From JAAYEB01 sp035306725 (lineage in GTDB: Bacteria > Fibrobacterota > Chitinivibrionia > Chitinivibrionales > Chitinispirillaceae): a stretch of DNA of 23,050 nt. The position numbers and the translations under genes were made by a program. Below are positions 1-7,320 of the stretch, in pieces (position 1 is the first letter of the stretch; every line of letters starts with the position of its first letter). The stretch is from NCBI GenBank assembly GCA_035306725.1, contig DATGNN010000165.1:1-23050 (forward strand). Direction: 5' to 3'. The notes below the pieces were generated by a model. It made no database searches. It saw only the letters and a list, made by a program, of their open reading frames with translations, and had not been told where the DNA came from.

Positions 1-1
1 A

Positions 2-1486
2 AAGCTTGTCATGAATGTCTCAACAGAAAATATAAAGAAAAAACGAAGTATTACTGTAAACATATTTGTCTTTGTTTTCTTGACAATAATGTTTATTTCA
101 TATCTGATAGCATTGAAACTGCAGAAAATTATTTCAAAGCCTGTTCTTGAACTCAAAAATGTTGCTGAACATATAACATATGAAGCAGATTATTCGGTCG
201 TAATTCCAAAAACATGTCAAAATGAGATCGGTTTGCTGCAGGCAAGTTTTAATAGTATGGTACTGGAACTTGATAAAAACATTAAATTTTTGAGGCACGA
301 AATCGAAGATAGGAAACGATCACAACAAGAAGCACACAATCTCAGGGCTTATCTAAAGAACATGATAGATGCTATCTCATCTGTAATAATTGCAGTTGAT
401 TCCGGTTGGTTGATTAGACAAGTAAATCAGGAAGCGATTAATTTTTTTTCGCGGTCGAGTGAGGATGAACTGCTTCATAAACCTGTGACAGAGATAATTA
501 CCTTCTTAGACGAAGAAGAGCATTTACGCAACTGCCTGAGGGATAGATTGCCAAGAAATTTCCAGGTAAACTACAATAAAAATGAAAACAATCAATTGAG
601 CCTAAATGTATCTGTTTACCCTTTGTCTCAGGATGAAGATTCGGGAATAGTTATTTTAATTGATGACGTGACAGAGAAGACTCATATGGAAAATATGTTG
701 ATACAAAATGAGAAAATGATGTCTCTTGGAGGGTTGGCTGCCGGAATGGCACACGAAATAAATAATCCGCTGGGGATTATCAGTCAGGGTGTACAGAACA
801 TAATGCGGCGTGTATCATTGGAACAACAACGAAACAGAGACATTGCCGTCGAATTGGATATTAATCTCGATTCACTTTACCAGTATCTTGTAAATCAGAA
901 AATCATCCGTTATTTGGAAGGGATTTTATCTGCATCGAAACGGGCGAGTGAAATCGTTTCGAATATGTTACAGTTCAGCAGAATGAGTAATCAATCGAAA
1001 GATTATAAAAACATTTGTGAAGTTATTGATCAAACGATAGAATTGGCCCGCAATGAGTATGAATTAAAGAAAAAATTTGATTTTCGACAAATCAAAATTA
1101 TAAAAGATTATGATCCTAGATTACCCAATTTATACTGTAATGTAACTGAAATCCAGCAAGTTATACTTAATTTGCTTAAAAATGCAGCTCATGCCCTTCA
1201 TAACAAAAACGATAAAGGTTTTGTTCCTGAGATTTCGATCAGAATAAAAAACAGTATCACACATGTTCAGATCGAAATTGAAGATAATGGTCCAGGTATT
1301 CCGCAGGAATTGAAAAAAAGGGTATTTGAACCATTTTTTACAACAAAAGAGGTTGGAATAGGAACCGGCCTCGGTCTTTCAGTTTCATATTTCATAATTA
1401 CAAAGAATCATTTGGGGACGATTGATTTTGAATCGAGAGCGGGAACAGGGACACGTTTTAAAATTCGTATTCCATTTAGCTCATGA
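2..1486 (+). CDS. Sensor histidine kinase (HAMP-PAS-HisKA-HATPase), 5' end outside window
   Basis: Membrane histidine kinase that should autophosphorylate on His and pass phosphate to a response regulator. Numbering from the first Met (base 11): one membrane segment at about 18-37, a HAMP linker at 38-92, coiled coil, a PAS-like domain at about 110-225, the H box with GMAHEINNP (phospho-acceptor His248), an N box (NLLKNAAHAL), the G1 box EDNGPGIP and the GTGLGLSV box near the C-terminus. There is no receiver domain. The frame stays open to the left edge, and a HAMP kinase normally has an extracytoplasmic sensor plus a first membrane helix before this point, so I infer the true start lies upstream. 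It converges on the REC-Hpt/HD-GYP operon, its probable output partners. Its stop codon shares a TCATGA palindrome with the out-of-frame tail of the REC-Hpt gene. Confidence 0.93.
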   Translation, partial: KLVMNVSTENIKKKRSITVNIFVFVFLTIMFISYLIALKLQKIISKPVLELKNVAEHITYEADYSVVIPKTCQNEIGLLQASFNSMVLELDKNIKFLRHEIEDRKRSQQEAHNLRAYLKNMIDAISSVIIAVDSGWLIRQVNQEAINFFSRSSEDELLHKPVTEIITFLDEEEHLRNCLRDRLPRNFQVNYNKNENNQLSLNVSVYPLSQDEDSGIVILIDDVTEKTHMENMLIQNEKMMSLGGLAAGMAHEINNPLGIISQGVQNIMRRVSLEQQRNRDIAVELDINLDSLYQYLVNQKIIRYLEGILSASKRASEIVSNMLQFSRMSNQSKDYKNICEVIDQTIELARNEYELKKKFDFRQIKIIKDYDPRLPNLYCNVTEIQQVILNLLKNAAHALHNKNDKGFVPEISIRIKNSITHVQIEIEDNGPGIPQELKKRVFEPFFTTKEVGIGTGLGLSVSYFIITKNHLGTIDFESRAGTGTRFKIRIPFSS

Positions 1487-1632
1487 GAAACTGCTGCTTG
1501 AGATTCGGACGATTTCGTTTTCAAAAACAGTTATCTGGTTTTTTAAATTATGTATTTCCGTTTCTATCAGGGCACAGGATTTCTTTTGCCTGCAATATGA
1601 TTCCAGGCTGGCTGCAGATTCTGATAGCGCGC
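1481..1632 (-). pseudogene. Displaced Hpt C-terminal tail, out of frame with the REC-Hpt gene
   Basis: On the minus strand, from the GCGCGC run (1627-1632) to a TGA at 1481-1483, an open frame gives about 50 residues: ALSESAASLE, a charged linker, then an amphipathic helix ending ENEIVRISSSSFS. The Hpt consensus after NIGA is xxLxxxAxxLE, and NICAFALSESAASLE fits it exactly once two bases are removed. The stop overlaps the kinase stop in TCATGA, as expected for a compact convergent pair. This is the missing end of the neighbouring gene and not a gene of its own. Confidence 0.8.
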
Positions 1633-2280
1633 AAATGCACAGATGTTTGCAGCACCACCCTTAATCGCATGCGCTTCGTTGGCTATATCATTTAAACAAT
1701 TTTTCTGAAATAACTGGTCAATCCTGACAATTTGACTGTCTAGTATTTTTGTAAAGCCCCTAAGCAGTTCCTGAAGTAGTTCCTTGTCTGAATCAAATTC
1801 CTTGAGGGCCTGTTCATAATTGAAAACAGCTGTTTTATCGTAATAAAATATATCATTGGCTGTTGTATCCTGTTCATTTATAGTCGGGTCAGTTTCAGAT
1901 TCGTTAAAATAAATGTCAGCAATCTCGATCAGCTTTTCAGGTGTAAGCAGGAGTTTGCTGATCACTTTATTCATACCTGATTCAATACACATACTGATTT
2001 GATCTTTGTCATCGTATCCTGTAACACCTATGATAATTATTTTATCACCGTTTGGGAGAGACCTTATGTTTCTTGTAGTTTGCAGTCCATCCATTTCGGG
2101 CATATTTATATCCATAAGAATAAAATCTACCGTGTGTTTGTTTAGTATTTCCAGGCATTGGACACCATTTTCTGCAGACAGTGTTTCAGCGCCAGCCTGT
2201 TGGGCAAAAATTGTATGCAGTTCTATGTTTAATGGGTAATCATCGACAATGAGAACTGTTTTTCCGGTAAGACTCGACAT
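1567..2280 (-). CDS. REC-Hpt phosphorelay protein, C-terminus apparently frameshifted
   Basis: Two-domain phosphorelay protein. The receiver domain covers residues 7-122, with acidic pocket D13/D14, phospho-acceptor D57 in LMDINMPEMDG, T87 and K109. An Hpt domain follows from about 150, with phospho-acceptor His204 in AHAIKGGAANI. As read, the protein ends 33 residues after that His with a sequence unlike any Hpt helix. In the other frame the sequence continues in perfect Hpt pattern (ALSESAASLE and on) for about 50 residues to a stop at 1481. Dropping two bases from the GCGCGC run at 1627-1632 restores it. The gene follows the HD-GYP gene by 18 bp in the same direction, so they are probably co-transcribed. 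The REC domain and His204 are intact, but the last helices of the four-helix bundle would be missing. Cause (mutation, strain variant or sequencing error) is undecided. No strong ribosome-binding site is visible. Confidence 0.9.
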   Translation of the reverse strand: MSSLTGKTVLIVDDYPLNIELHTIFAQQAGAETLSAENGVQCLEILNKHTVDFILMDINMPEMDGLQTTRNIRSLPNGDKIIIIGVTGYDDKDQISMCIESGMNKVISKLLLTPEKLIEIADIYFNESETDPTINEQDTTANDIFYYDKTAVFNYEQALKEFDSDKELLQELLRGFTKILDSQIVRIDQLFQKNCLNDIANEAHAIKGGAANICAFARYQNLQPAWNHIAGKRNPVP

Positions 2281-2298
2281 ATAAACTTTAGGTTTCAG

Positions 2299-3297
2299 TT
2301 AATTGTTTTTATACTTATCAAGTACATCAATGAATTGTTGTTCACGTTTCAGAAATGCCTCAACAACAACTGGATCAAAATGCTTCCCTTTTTCAGAAAT
2401 GATAATTGATTTTGCCATATCGTGTGGCATGGCACTTTTATATACCCGTTTACTGACCAGTGCATCATATACATCGGCTAAAGCAACTATTCGTGCCGAA
2501 ACAGGAATGTCTTTATTACTGATACCTGAAGGGTAACCACTCCCATCAAACTTTTCATGATGATATAATGCAATCTCTGAGCTCATTTTGAGGTAATCAG
2601 CTTTAGGGTATTTATCACAGGCTGCTTTTAAGGCAGTGTAACCGATCGTTGTATGTTGTTTCATTATTGAAAACTCTTTTTCATCCAGACGGCCTGGTTT
2701 CAAAAGAACAAAATCCGGTATTCCAATTTTTCCAATATCATGGAGAGGACTTGTCATAAAAATATTATCAATAAAAAAAGGAGTTAATCCTTCATCCTTA
2801 TTGTCTCTTTCAATCTGTTTAGCCAGTATTTTTGAGTAATGTCTTATTCTTTCCAGGTGAAATCCGGTATCGGTATCACGTTCTTCGGCCAGACGGGCCA
2901 TGGCAAAAATAACAAGATCTCTGCTTTCAAATGAGAGAATCCTCTGTGCGGCTTTAATGCGTACGGAAAGAACTTCTTTTATAAAAGGTTTACTGAGAAA
3001 ATCATCAGCACCAGCTTCAATGCCACTTACAAGATGTTCTGTGTCGTTCTGAGAAGTAATCATTATAGTGTAGCTGAACTGGTTACCCTGGAGTCGCTTG
3101 ATCTCTTTTACGAGTTCATATCCCGACATCTCAGGCATGACCCAGTCTGTTATTACCATTCGTGGCCTGTATTGGAGCCATAATGCAAGACCTTCTTTGC
3201 CATCGCTTGCTACAAGTGTTTCATAGCCCAGGGATTTTACGAGTTTGTCGAGTTTTGTTCTGCTGATCAGTTCATCATCTACTATAAGTACTTTCAT
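2299..3297 (-). CDS. Response regulator with HD-GYP domain (RpfG-type c-di-GMP phosphodiesterase)
   Basis: Cytoplasmic response regulator that should hydrolyse cyclic-di-GMP when its receiver is phosphorylated. REC domain at residues 1-120: acidic D7/D8, phospho-acceptor D51 in TDWVMPEMSG, T81, K103 in LSKPF. HD-GYP domain at about 130-325: HLERIRHYS, catalytic HDIGKIGIPD (H186, D187), HHEKFDGSGYPSG at 246-258 carrying the GYP triad, then ALADVYDAL. All metal and substrate motifs that I can recognise are present, so it is probably active. The length of 332 residues is normal for this architecture. It is first in a two-gene minus-strand operon with the REC-Hpt gene. Start is ATG with a weak upstream GCAGGTT. 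The convergent kinase is its likely phosphate source, directly or through the REC-Hpt protein. Confidence 0.95.
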   Translation of the reverse strand: MKVLIVDDELISRTKLDKLVKSLGYETLVASDGKEGLALWLQYRPRMVITDWVMPEMSGYELVKEIKRLQGNQFSYTIMITSQNDTEHLVSGIEAGADDFLSKPFIKEVLSVRIKAAQRILSFESRDLVIFAMARLAEERDTDTGFHLERIRHYSKILAKQIERDNKDEGLTPFFIDNIFMTSPLHDIGKIGIPDFVLLKPGRLDEKEFSIMKQHTTIGYTALKAACDKYPKADYLKMSSEIALYHHEKFDGSGYPSGISNKDIPVSARIVALADVYDALVSKRVYKSAMPHDMAKSIIISEKGKHFDPVVVEAFLKREQQFIDVLDKYKNN

Positions 3298-3819
3298 ATA
3301 TAACCTGCGGTGTGGTTTATTACAGATGTCCGGCTCTGAAAGATTCCGTTCTTGTGTTTATTACCTGAATGAAGACGATTTGGTTATTGTGAAGTCTAAA
3401 AATCGAATCAAAAGCATAATTGAGAATAAGCCTTGTGCCCAAATTCACTACTATACTCAAGAAAAGAAATCGTCGGATTTAGATAATAAATTATAACAAT
3501 ATGGAATTTTATAGTAAAGGGCAGTCAAAATCCATAAGAATTTTCCTGTTTTGATATAAATCCTGTTTAAAGACTAATTGTTATGAAAGTTTTAAGCAGG
3601 TAAATTGAGAATTAAGTTTTTTACTATGCTGTATAGTGATCATTAAGAGTTTTTTATGGTCTGATTATTGAAACATAAAAAAAAGCGCCTTTATACAATT
3701 TATATTAATGATTTTCAGAAAAAATCGTAGTAAATGTATAATATTTGGGGTTTGTGAATTGAATTCAGGGTGCGAATCACTTATTTTGTTCTGAATTTAT
3801 CCACCTTTGTGTTTCTTTT
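3298..3819. other. Intergenic region between the c-di-GMP operon and tRNA-Leu
   Basis: About 520 bp, AT-rich. I see no convincing gene: a short plus-strand frame from ATG 3326 to 3496 has no ribosome-binding site and no recognisable fold. It should hold the minus-strand promoter of the HD-GYP operon (not resolved) and the plus-strand promoter of tRNA-Leu/tig (see separate entry). Confidence 0.6.
3668..3742 (+). promoter_or_regulatory. Candidate sigma-70 promoters for tRNA-Leu and tig
   Basis: Two candidates lie upstream of the tRNA. TTGAAA (3668-3673) is followed after 18 bp by TATACA (3692-3697). A perfect TATAAT (3737-3742) is preceded at 17 bp by TTCAGA (3714-3719). Either would give a leader of roughly 70-115 nt before tRNA-Leu. 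AT-rich sequence produces such matches by chance, so this is tentative. Confidence 0.4.
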
Positions 3820-3904
<85 letters not shown>

Positions 3905-3962
3905 TGGCGGAAGTACATTCAATAATTATCAATTTGAAAATCGAATCAGGAGGTAATAACCT

Positions 3963-5234
3963 TTGAAAGCAACTGTTTCTGAACCGGAAACCTGGAAACG
4001 GGTTATTGATATCGAAGTACCACAGGAAGAGATTGAAGGTGCATTTAATCAGAAGCTCAAGAAATACAAAAATGAGATTAAAATGCCGGGTTTTCGTCCT
4101 GGAAAAGTACCGGAATCATTGATTAAGCAGCGCTTTGGTGCTTCAATACGAGCTGAAGTGGTTGAAGAATTTGTGCAGAAATCATTTCGGGAAGCATGTG
4201 AAACGAACCAGATTTTTCCGGTGTCGCAACCAAAAGTAAATAGTATTAAGGATGAAGAGAATGCACCTTTAGTTTTTCAAATAGAAGCTCAGGTAGACCC
4301 GAAAATCGAAATCAAAGGTTATGATAAACTGAAAGTCAAAGCGACTCCCAAAAAAATTAAAGATAGCGATGTAGATCAGGCTATTGAGGAACTCAGAGAA
4401 AGGTTTGCTGAATTCAAGGATGTTGATCGTCCGGCAAAAAAAGGTGATTATATCCGACTTGAATATCAGAAAATTATCATTGATGGGCAAGAACGCACAG
4501 ATTTAAAAAATCCTGATTACCCTGTAGAACTTGGGGGTGAAGGTCGTATTAAAGATTTTGATAAGGGATTATTTGGCCATAGTGCAGGCGAAAGTGTTGA
4601 TTTGAACATCAAATTTCCAAAAGATTATCCTGATGTTGATGCTGCCGGGAAAAATGCAGAGTTTACCATAAAAATCAACTCTGTCCAGGAAAAATCCCTT
4701 CCGGAAATCAATGATGAGTTTTTGAAGAAAGTTGGTCAAATCGAAAGTGATGAAGCGTTGAGAGAACAGATTTTCAAGAATCTTGAGCAAGAAGAACAAA
4801 ATAAAGCTAAGGGTGATGCGTATAATAAAGCAATAGATATTCTGATAAAAGAAAACCCTTTTGAAGTTCCGCCTGTACGTATAGAACAGTTTTTAGATTA
4901 TATGCAGCAGGAAACTCAAAAATATCAACGACCCGGTATGCCTGCCATGACGCGGCAGGAGATTGAAGAGCAGTATCATGAGACTGCAATAAGATCTATT
5001 AAAAGACAGAGAATTATCGATTATGTTGCTTCAAAAGAAAAAATCAAACCAACTAAGGAAGAAGTCGATAATGAAATCCAAAAGGTTGCAGAAATGTATA
5101 ATCAACAGTTTGAAAATATAAAACAGGTCTTTCGTCAAAATGGTACGACTTTGAGGATCCGTGATGATATTAAGGAACGAAAAACACTTGATTATTTAAT
5201 TGGAGAGTGGGAGCCTCCAGCAAAAAGTGAGTAA
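3963..5234 (+). CDS. tig: Trigger factor, ribosome-associated chaperone and peptidyl-prolyl isomerase
   Basis: Trigger factor binds at the ribosomal exit tunnel and shelters nascent chains. The N-terminal ribosome-binding domain (1-115) carries the signature GFRPGKVP at 43-50. An FKBP-like isomerase domain follows at about 150-245 (KKGDYIRLEY, FDKGLFGHSAGE, FPKDYPD), then the helical C-terminal chaperone domain. At 423 residues it has normal length. The start is TTG at 3963, supported by a strong AGGAGGT (3948-3954) at 8-nt spacing, and no ATG fits better. It is followed by clpP and clpX in the common tig-clpP-clpX order. clpP has its own apparent promoter, so tig and clpPX may be partly uncoupled. 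Confidence 0.98.
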   Translation: MKATVSEPETWKRVIDIEVPQEEIEGAFNQKLKKYKNEIKMPGFRPGKVPESLIKQRFGASIRAEVVEEFVQKSFREACETNQIFPVSQPKVNSIKDEENAPLVFQIEAQVDPKIEIKGYDKLKVKATPKKIKDSDVDQAIEELRERFAEFKDVDRPAKKGDYIRLEYQKIIIDGQERTDLKNPDYPVELGGEGRIKDFDKGLFGHSAGESVDLNIKFPKDYPDVDAAGKNAEFTIKINSVQEKSLPEINDEFLKKVGQIESDEALREQIFKNLEQEEQNKAKGDAYNKAIDILIKENPFEVPPVRIEQFLDYMQQETQKYQRPGMPAMTRQEIEEQYHETAIRSIKRQRIIDYVASKEKIKPTKEEVDNEIQKVAEMYNQQFENIKQVFRQNGTTLRIRDDIKERKTLDYLIGEWEPPAKSE

Positions 5235-5280
5235 TTATTAAATTCATATGAATTAAATAATTATTTTAAAGGTGCTTTTT
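5232..5280 (+). terminator. AT-rich palindrome and T-run after tig, possible weak terminator
   Basis: A near-perfect palindrome runs from 5232 to 5263 with centre AATTCATATGAATT and a single A/A mismatch in each arm pair. It includes the tig TAA stop. A run of T follows at about 5276-5283 after the spacer AAAGGTGC. The stem is almost all A/T, which is weak for an intrinsic terminator, and the T-run is not directly adjacent. It may instead protect the mRNA end. Confidence 0.4.
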
Positions 5281-5294
5281 TTTATCCCGAACCG

Positions 5295-5324
5295 TTTCCT
5301 GTAGAAATTTATTTATACAGGAAA
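5295..5324. promoter_or_regulatory. 9-bp inverted repeat upstream of clpP, possible operator
   Basis: TTTCCTGTA (5295-5303) and TACAGGAAA (5316-5324) are perfect 9-bp arms 12 bp apart. There is no T-run, so it is not a terminator. It covers the place where the -35 element would sit for the TATAAT at 5342. It could be a regulator site controlling clpPX. I cannot name the regulator. Confidence 0.45.
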
Positions 5325-5341
5325 ATTAATGAAGAATAGTA

Positions 5342-5347
5342 TATAAT
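5342..5347 (+). promoter_or_regulatory. Candidate -10 element of the clpP promoter
   Basis: Perfect TATAAT located 23 bp before the clpP ATG. No good -35 hexamer lies 16-18 bp upstream. That position is taken by the right arm of the inverted repeat at 5295-5324, which would fit an activator-dependent or repressed promoter. The clpP ribosome-binding site AAAGGA lies at 5358-5363. Confidence 0.45.
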
Positions 5348-5370
5348 AATACAGAAGAAAGGAATAAGAA

Positions 5371-5955
5371 ATGCCTCTCATTCCGATGGTAATTGAACAA
5401 ACCGGGCGTGGCGAACGTTCTTTTGACATTTATTCGCGTCTTTTGAAAGAGCGTATAATTTTTCTTGGATCTGAAATTGATGATGTAACAGCTGATCTTG
5501 TTATGGCACAGTTGATTTTTCTTGAATATGAGGATCCAGAAAAAGATATCACGATTTACATAAATTCTCCAGGAGGCGTGGTGTCATCCGGACTTGCTAT
5601 ATATGACACAATTCAATACATTAAACCTGATGTATCTACAATATGTATTGGTCAGGCTGCAAGCATGGGTGCAATTTTACTGTTAGCAGGAACAAAAGGC
5701 AAACGATTTGCTTTACCCCATTCACGTATTATGCTTCATCAGCCTATTGGTGGAGCTGGTGGACAGGCTGCAGATATTGCAATTCATGCTAAAGAAATTG
5801 TCCGGGTAAAAAATACATTAAATGAAATTATTCAAAAACATTCAGGGCAGAATATCGAAGTAATAGCACGGGATACAGACCGTAACTTCTTCATGACTGC
5901 TGAAGAGGGAAAAGCCTACGGGCTTATTGATGAAATTTTGACTGTAAGGGAATAA
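5371..5955 (+). CDS. clpP: ATP-dependent Clp protease proteolytic subunit, with Asn at the usual catalytic Asp position
   Basis: ClpP forms the barrel-shaped serine protease that degrades substrates unfolded by ClpX or ClpA. Visible: INSPGG (oxyanion region), nucleophile Ser98 in GQAASMGA, catalytic His123 in MLHQPIGG, and the handle region ending RDTDRNFFMTAEEGKAYGL. Aligned with E. coli and B. subtilis (RDTERDRF, RDTDRDNF), the third triad residue Asp is Asn172 here. Listeria ClpP1 is a known case with Asn172, so this need not abolish activity. The 194-residue length and absence of a long propeptide are normal. ATG start with AAAGGA 7 nt upstream. clpX follows after 6 bp, so the two are almost surely co-transcribed. 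Confidence 0.98.
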   Translation: MPLIPMVIEQTGRGERSFDIYSRLLKERIIFLGSEIDDVTADLVMAQLIFLEYEDPEKDITIYINSPGGVVSSGLAIYDTIQYIKPDVSTICIGQAASMGAILLLAGTKGKRFALPHSRIMLHQPIGGAGGQAADIAIHAKEIVRVKNTLNEIIQKHSGQNIEVIARDTDRNFFMTAEEGKAYGLIDEILTVRE

Positions 5956-5961
5956 AAGTAT

Positions 5962-7215
5962 ATGCCAAATAGACCCCGATATCCGGGAATTAAATGTTCG
6001 TTTTGTGGAAAAGGTCCTGATGAAGTCGGGAAACTGATTACAGGGCCATCTGTACATATTTGCAATGAATGTGTCGAGATGTGTAATGAAATACTGAGGG
6101 AAGAACATTCATCAGTTCCTGGTGATCTCAGTATTAATACTCTTCCAACTCCCCGTGAGATGAAAGAGTTTATGGATCAGTATGTGGTCGGACAAAATGA
6201 TGTCAAAAAAGGTGTCTCTGTTGCAGCTTATAACCATTTTAAACGGATACTTTCACGATCACAAAATGATAATGATGGTATAGAGATTGAAAAAGCCAAT
6301 ATATTGATGATAGGTCCAACTGGTACTGGAAAGACACTGATTGCGCAATCTCTGGCAAAAATGTTGAAGGTGCCTTTTACTATTGTTGATGCAACTATTT
6401 TTACTGAAGCTGGATATGTTGGTGAAGATGTTGAAAATATGCTGGTACGGCTTCTTCAAGCTTCCAATTATGATGTTGCAAAAGCTGAAAAAGGTATAAT
6501 CTATGTTGATGAGTTTGATAAAATTACACGCAAATCTGCTAATCCGTCCATTACACGTGATGTGTCGGGTGAAGGTGTTCAGCAGGCTATGTTGAAAATC
6601 CTGGAAGGTACTGTTTCGAGCATCCCGCCTAAAGGTGGACGGAAACATCCTGAGCAGAATCTTATTCAAGTTAACACTCGTGACATCCTTTTTATATGCG
6701 GTGGCGCTTTTGAAGGAATTGATAAAATCATTGAGGCGCGTATAGGTGAAAGCAGAATGGGGTTTAATGCAGAGATAAAACGTAAAAATAATGATAAAAT
6801 CGGAGATATCCTTCGTAAAACCGAACCTGATGACCTTATCAGGTATGGGTTGATACCCGAAATCGTGGGACGTCTTCCTACTGTGCTGGGTCTTGATGAG
6901 CTTGATGAGGAAGCTTTAATGGAAATTTTGACAAAACCAAAAAATGCCATAACTCGTCAATACCAAAAACTATTCAGCATGGAAGGTATCAGGTTGACGT
7001 TTACGCGTGATGCATTACGTGAAGTCGTAAGAATTGCTCAGAGCAAAAAAACCGGTGCACGCGGACTCCGAAGTGTTCTGGAATGTGCATTGATGCCGAT
7101 AATGTTTGAGGCGCCTTCACAGGATAATATTCGTGAAATCATGGTTACGCGCGAAGCTATTTGTCGTGAAGCTGAGCCAGTGTATTCTTACAAAAAAGAT
7201 AAAAAAATTGCATAA
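5962..7215 (+). CDS. clpX: ClpX, ATP-dependent unfoldase of the ClpXP protease
   Basis: AAA+ unfoldase that recognises tagged or specific substrates and feeds them into ClpP. The N-terminal zinc-binding domain has C12, C15, C34 and C37. Walker A is GPTGTGKT (118-125), the pore loop GYVG (151-154), Walker B IIYVDEFDK (179-187), the RKH loop at 227-229, the arginine finger in PEIVGRLP and sensor 2 in GARGLR. The ClpP-docking tripeptide, normally IGF or LGF, reads MGF (266-268). At 417 residues it has normal length. It starts 6 bp after clpP, with AAGGG inside the clpP end serving as ribosome-binding site. A strong hairpin terminator follows. lon, a frequent downstream neighbour, is absent here. 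Confidence 0.98.
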   Translation: MPNRPRYPGIKCSFCGKGPDEVGKLITGPSVHICNECVEMCNEILREEHSSVPGDLSINTLPTPREMKEFMDQYVVGQNDVKKGVSVAAYNHFKRILSRSQNDNDGIEIEKANILMIGPTGTGKTLIAQSLAKMLKVPFTIVDATIFTEAGYVGEDVENMLVRLLQASNYDVAKAEKGIIYVDEFDKITRKSANPSITRDVSGEGVQQAMLKILEGTVSSIPPKGGRKHPEQNLIQVNTRDILFICGGAFEGIDKIIEARIGESRMGFNAEIKRKNNDKIGDILRKTEPDDLIRYGLIPEIVGRLPTVLGLDELDEEALMEILTKPKNAITRQYQKLFSMEGIRLTFTRDALREVVRIAQSKKTGARGLRSVLECALMPIMFEAPSQDNIREIMVTREAICREAEPVYSYKKDKKIA

Positions 7216-7240
7216 AGCATATAATTTTCTTACGAACAAA

Positions 7241-7276
7241 AACAGGGGCGGAATTTGTTTCGCTCCTGTTTTTTTT
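7241..7276 (+). terminator. Intrinsic terminator of clpPX, probably bidirectional
   Basis: Stem AACAGGGGCG (7241-7250) pairs with CGCTCCTGTT (7261-7270), 10 bp with one G-U, loop of 10 nt, followed by a run of eight T. On the minus strand the hairpin is followed by CTGTTTTTGTT, so it can also end the convergent outer-membrane gene, whose stop lies 45 bp away. Confidence 0.85.
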
Positions 7277-7320
7277 ATCCAATTGTCTCTTTAACAGTAT
7301 CGAATAATCTATTTTTGAAA

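Noticed and set aside
1627..1632. Programmed ribosomal frameshift in the REC-Hpt gene
   Set aside because: The run lacks an A/T slippery heptamer and there is no clear stimulatory hairpin or internal Shine-Dalgarno. The offset that best fits the Hpt consensus is loss of two bases, which does not fit a usual -1 or +1 event.
3326..3496. Small plus-strand reading frame of 56 codons in the gap before tRNA-Leu
   Set aside because: No ribosome-binding site, no recognisable motif, and the frame starts within the region expected to carry the promoter of the divergent HD-GYP operon.
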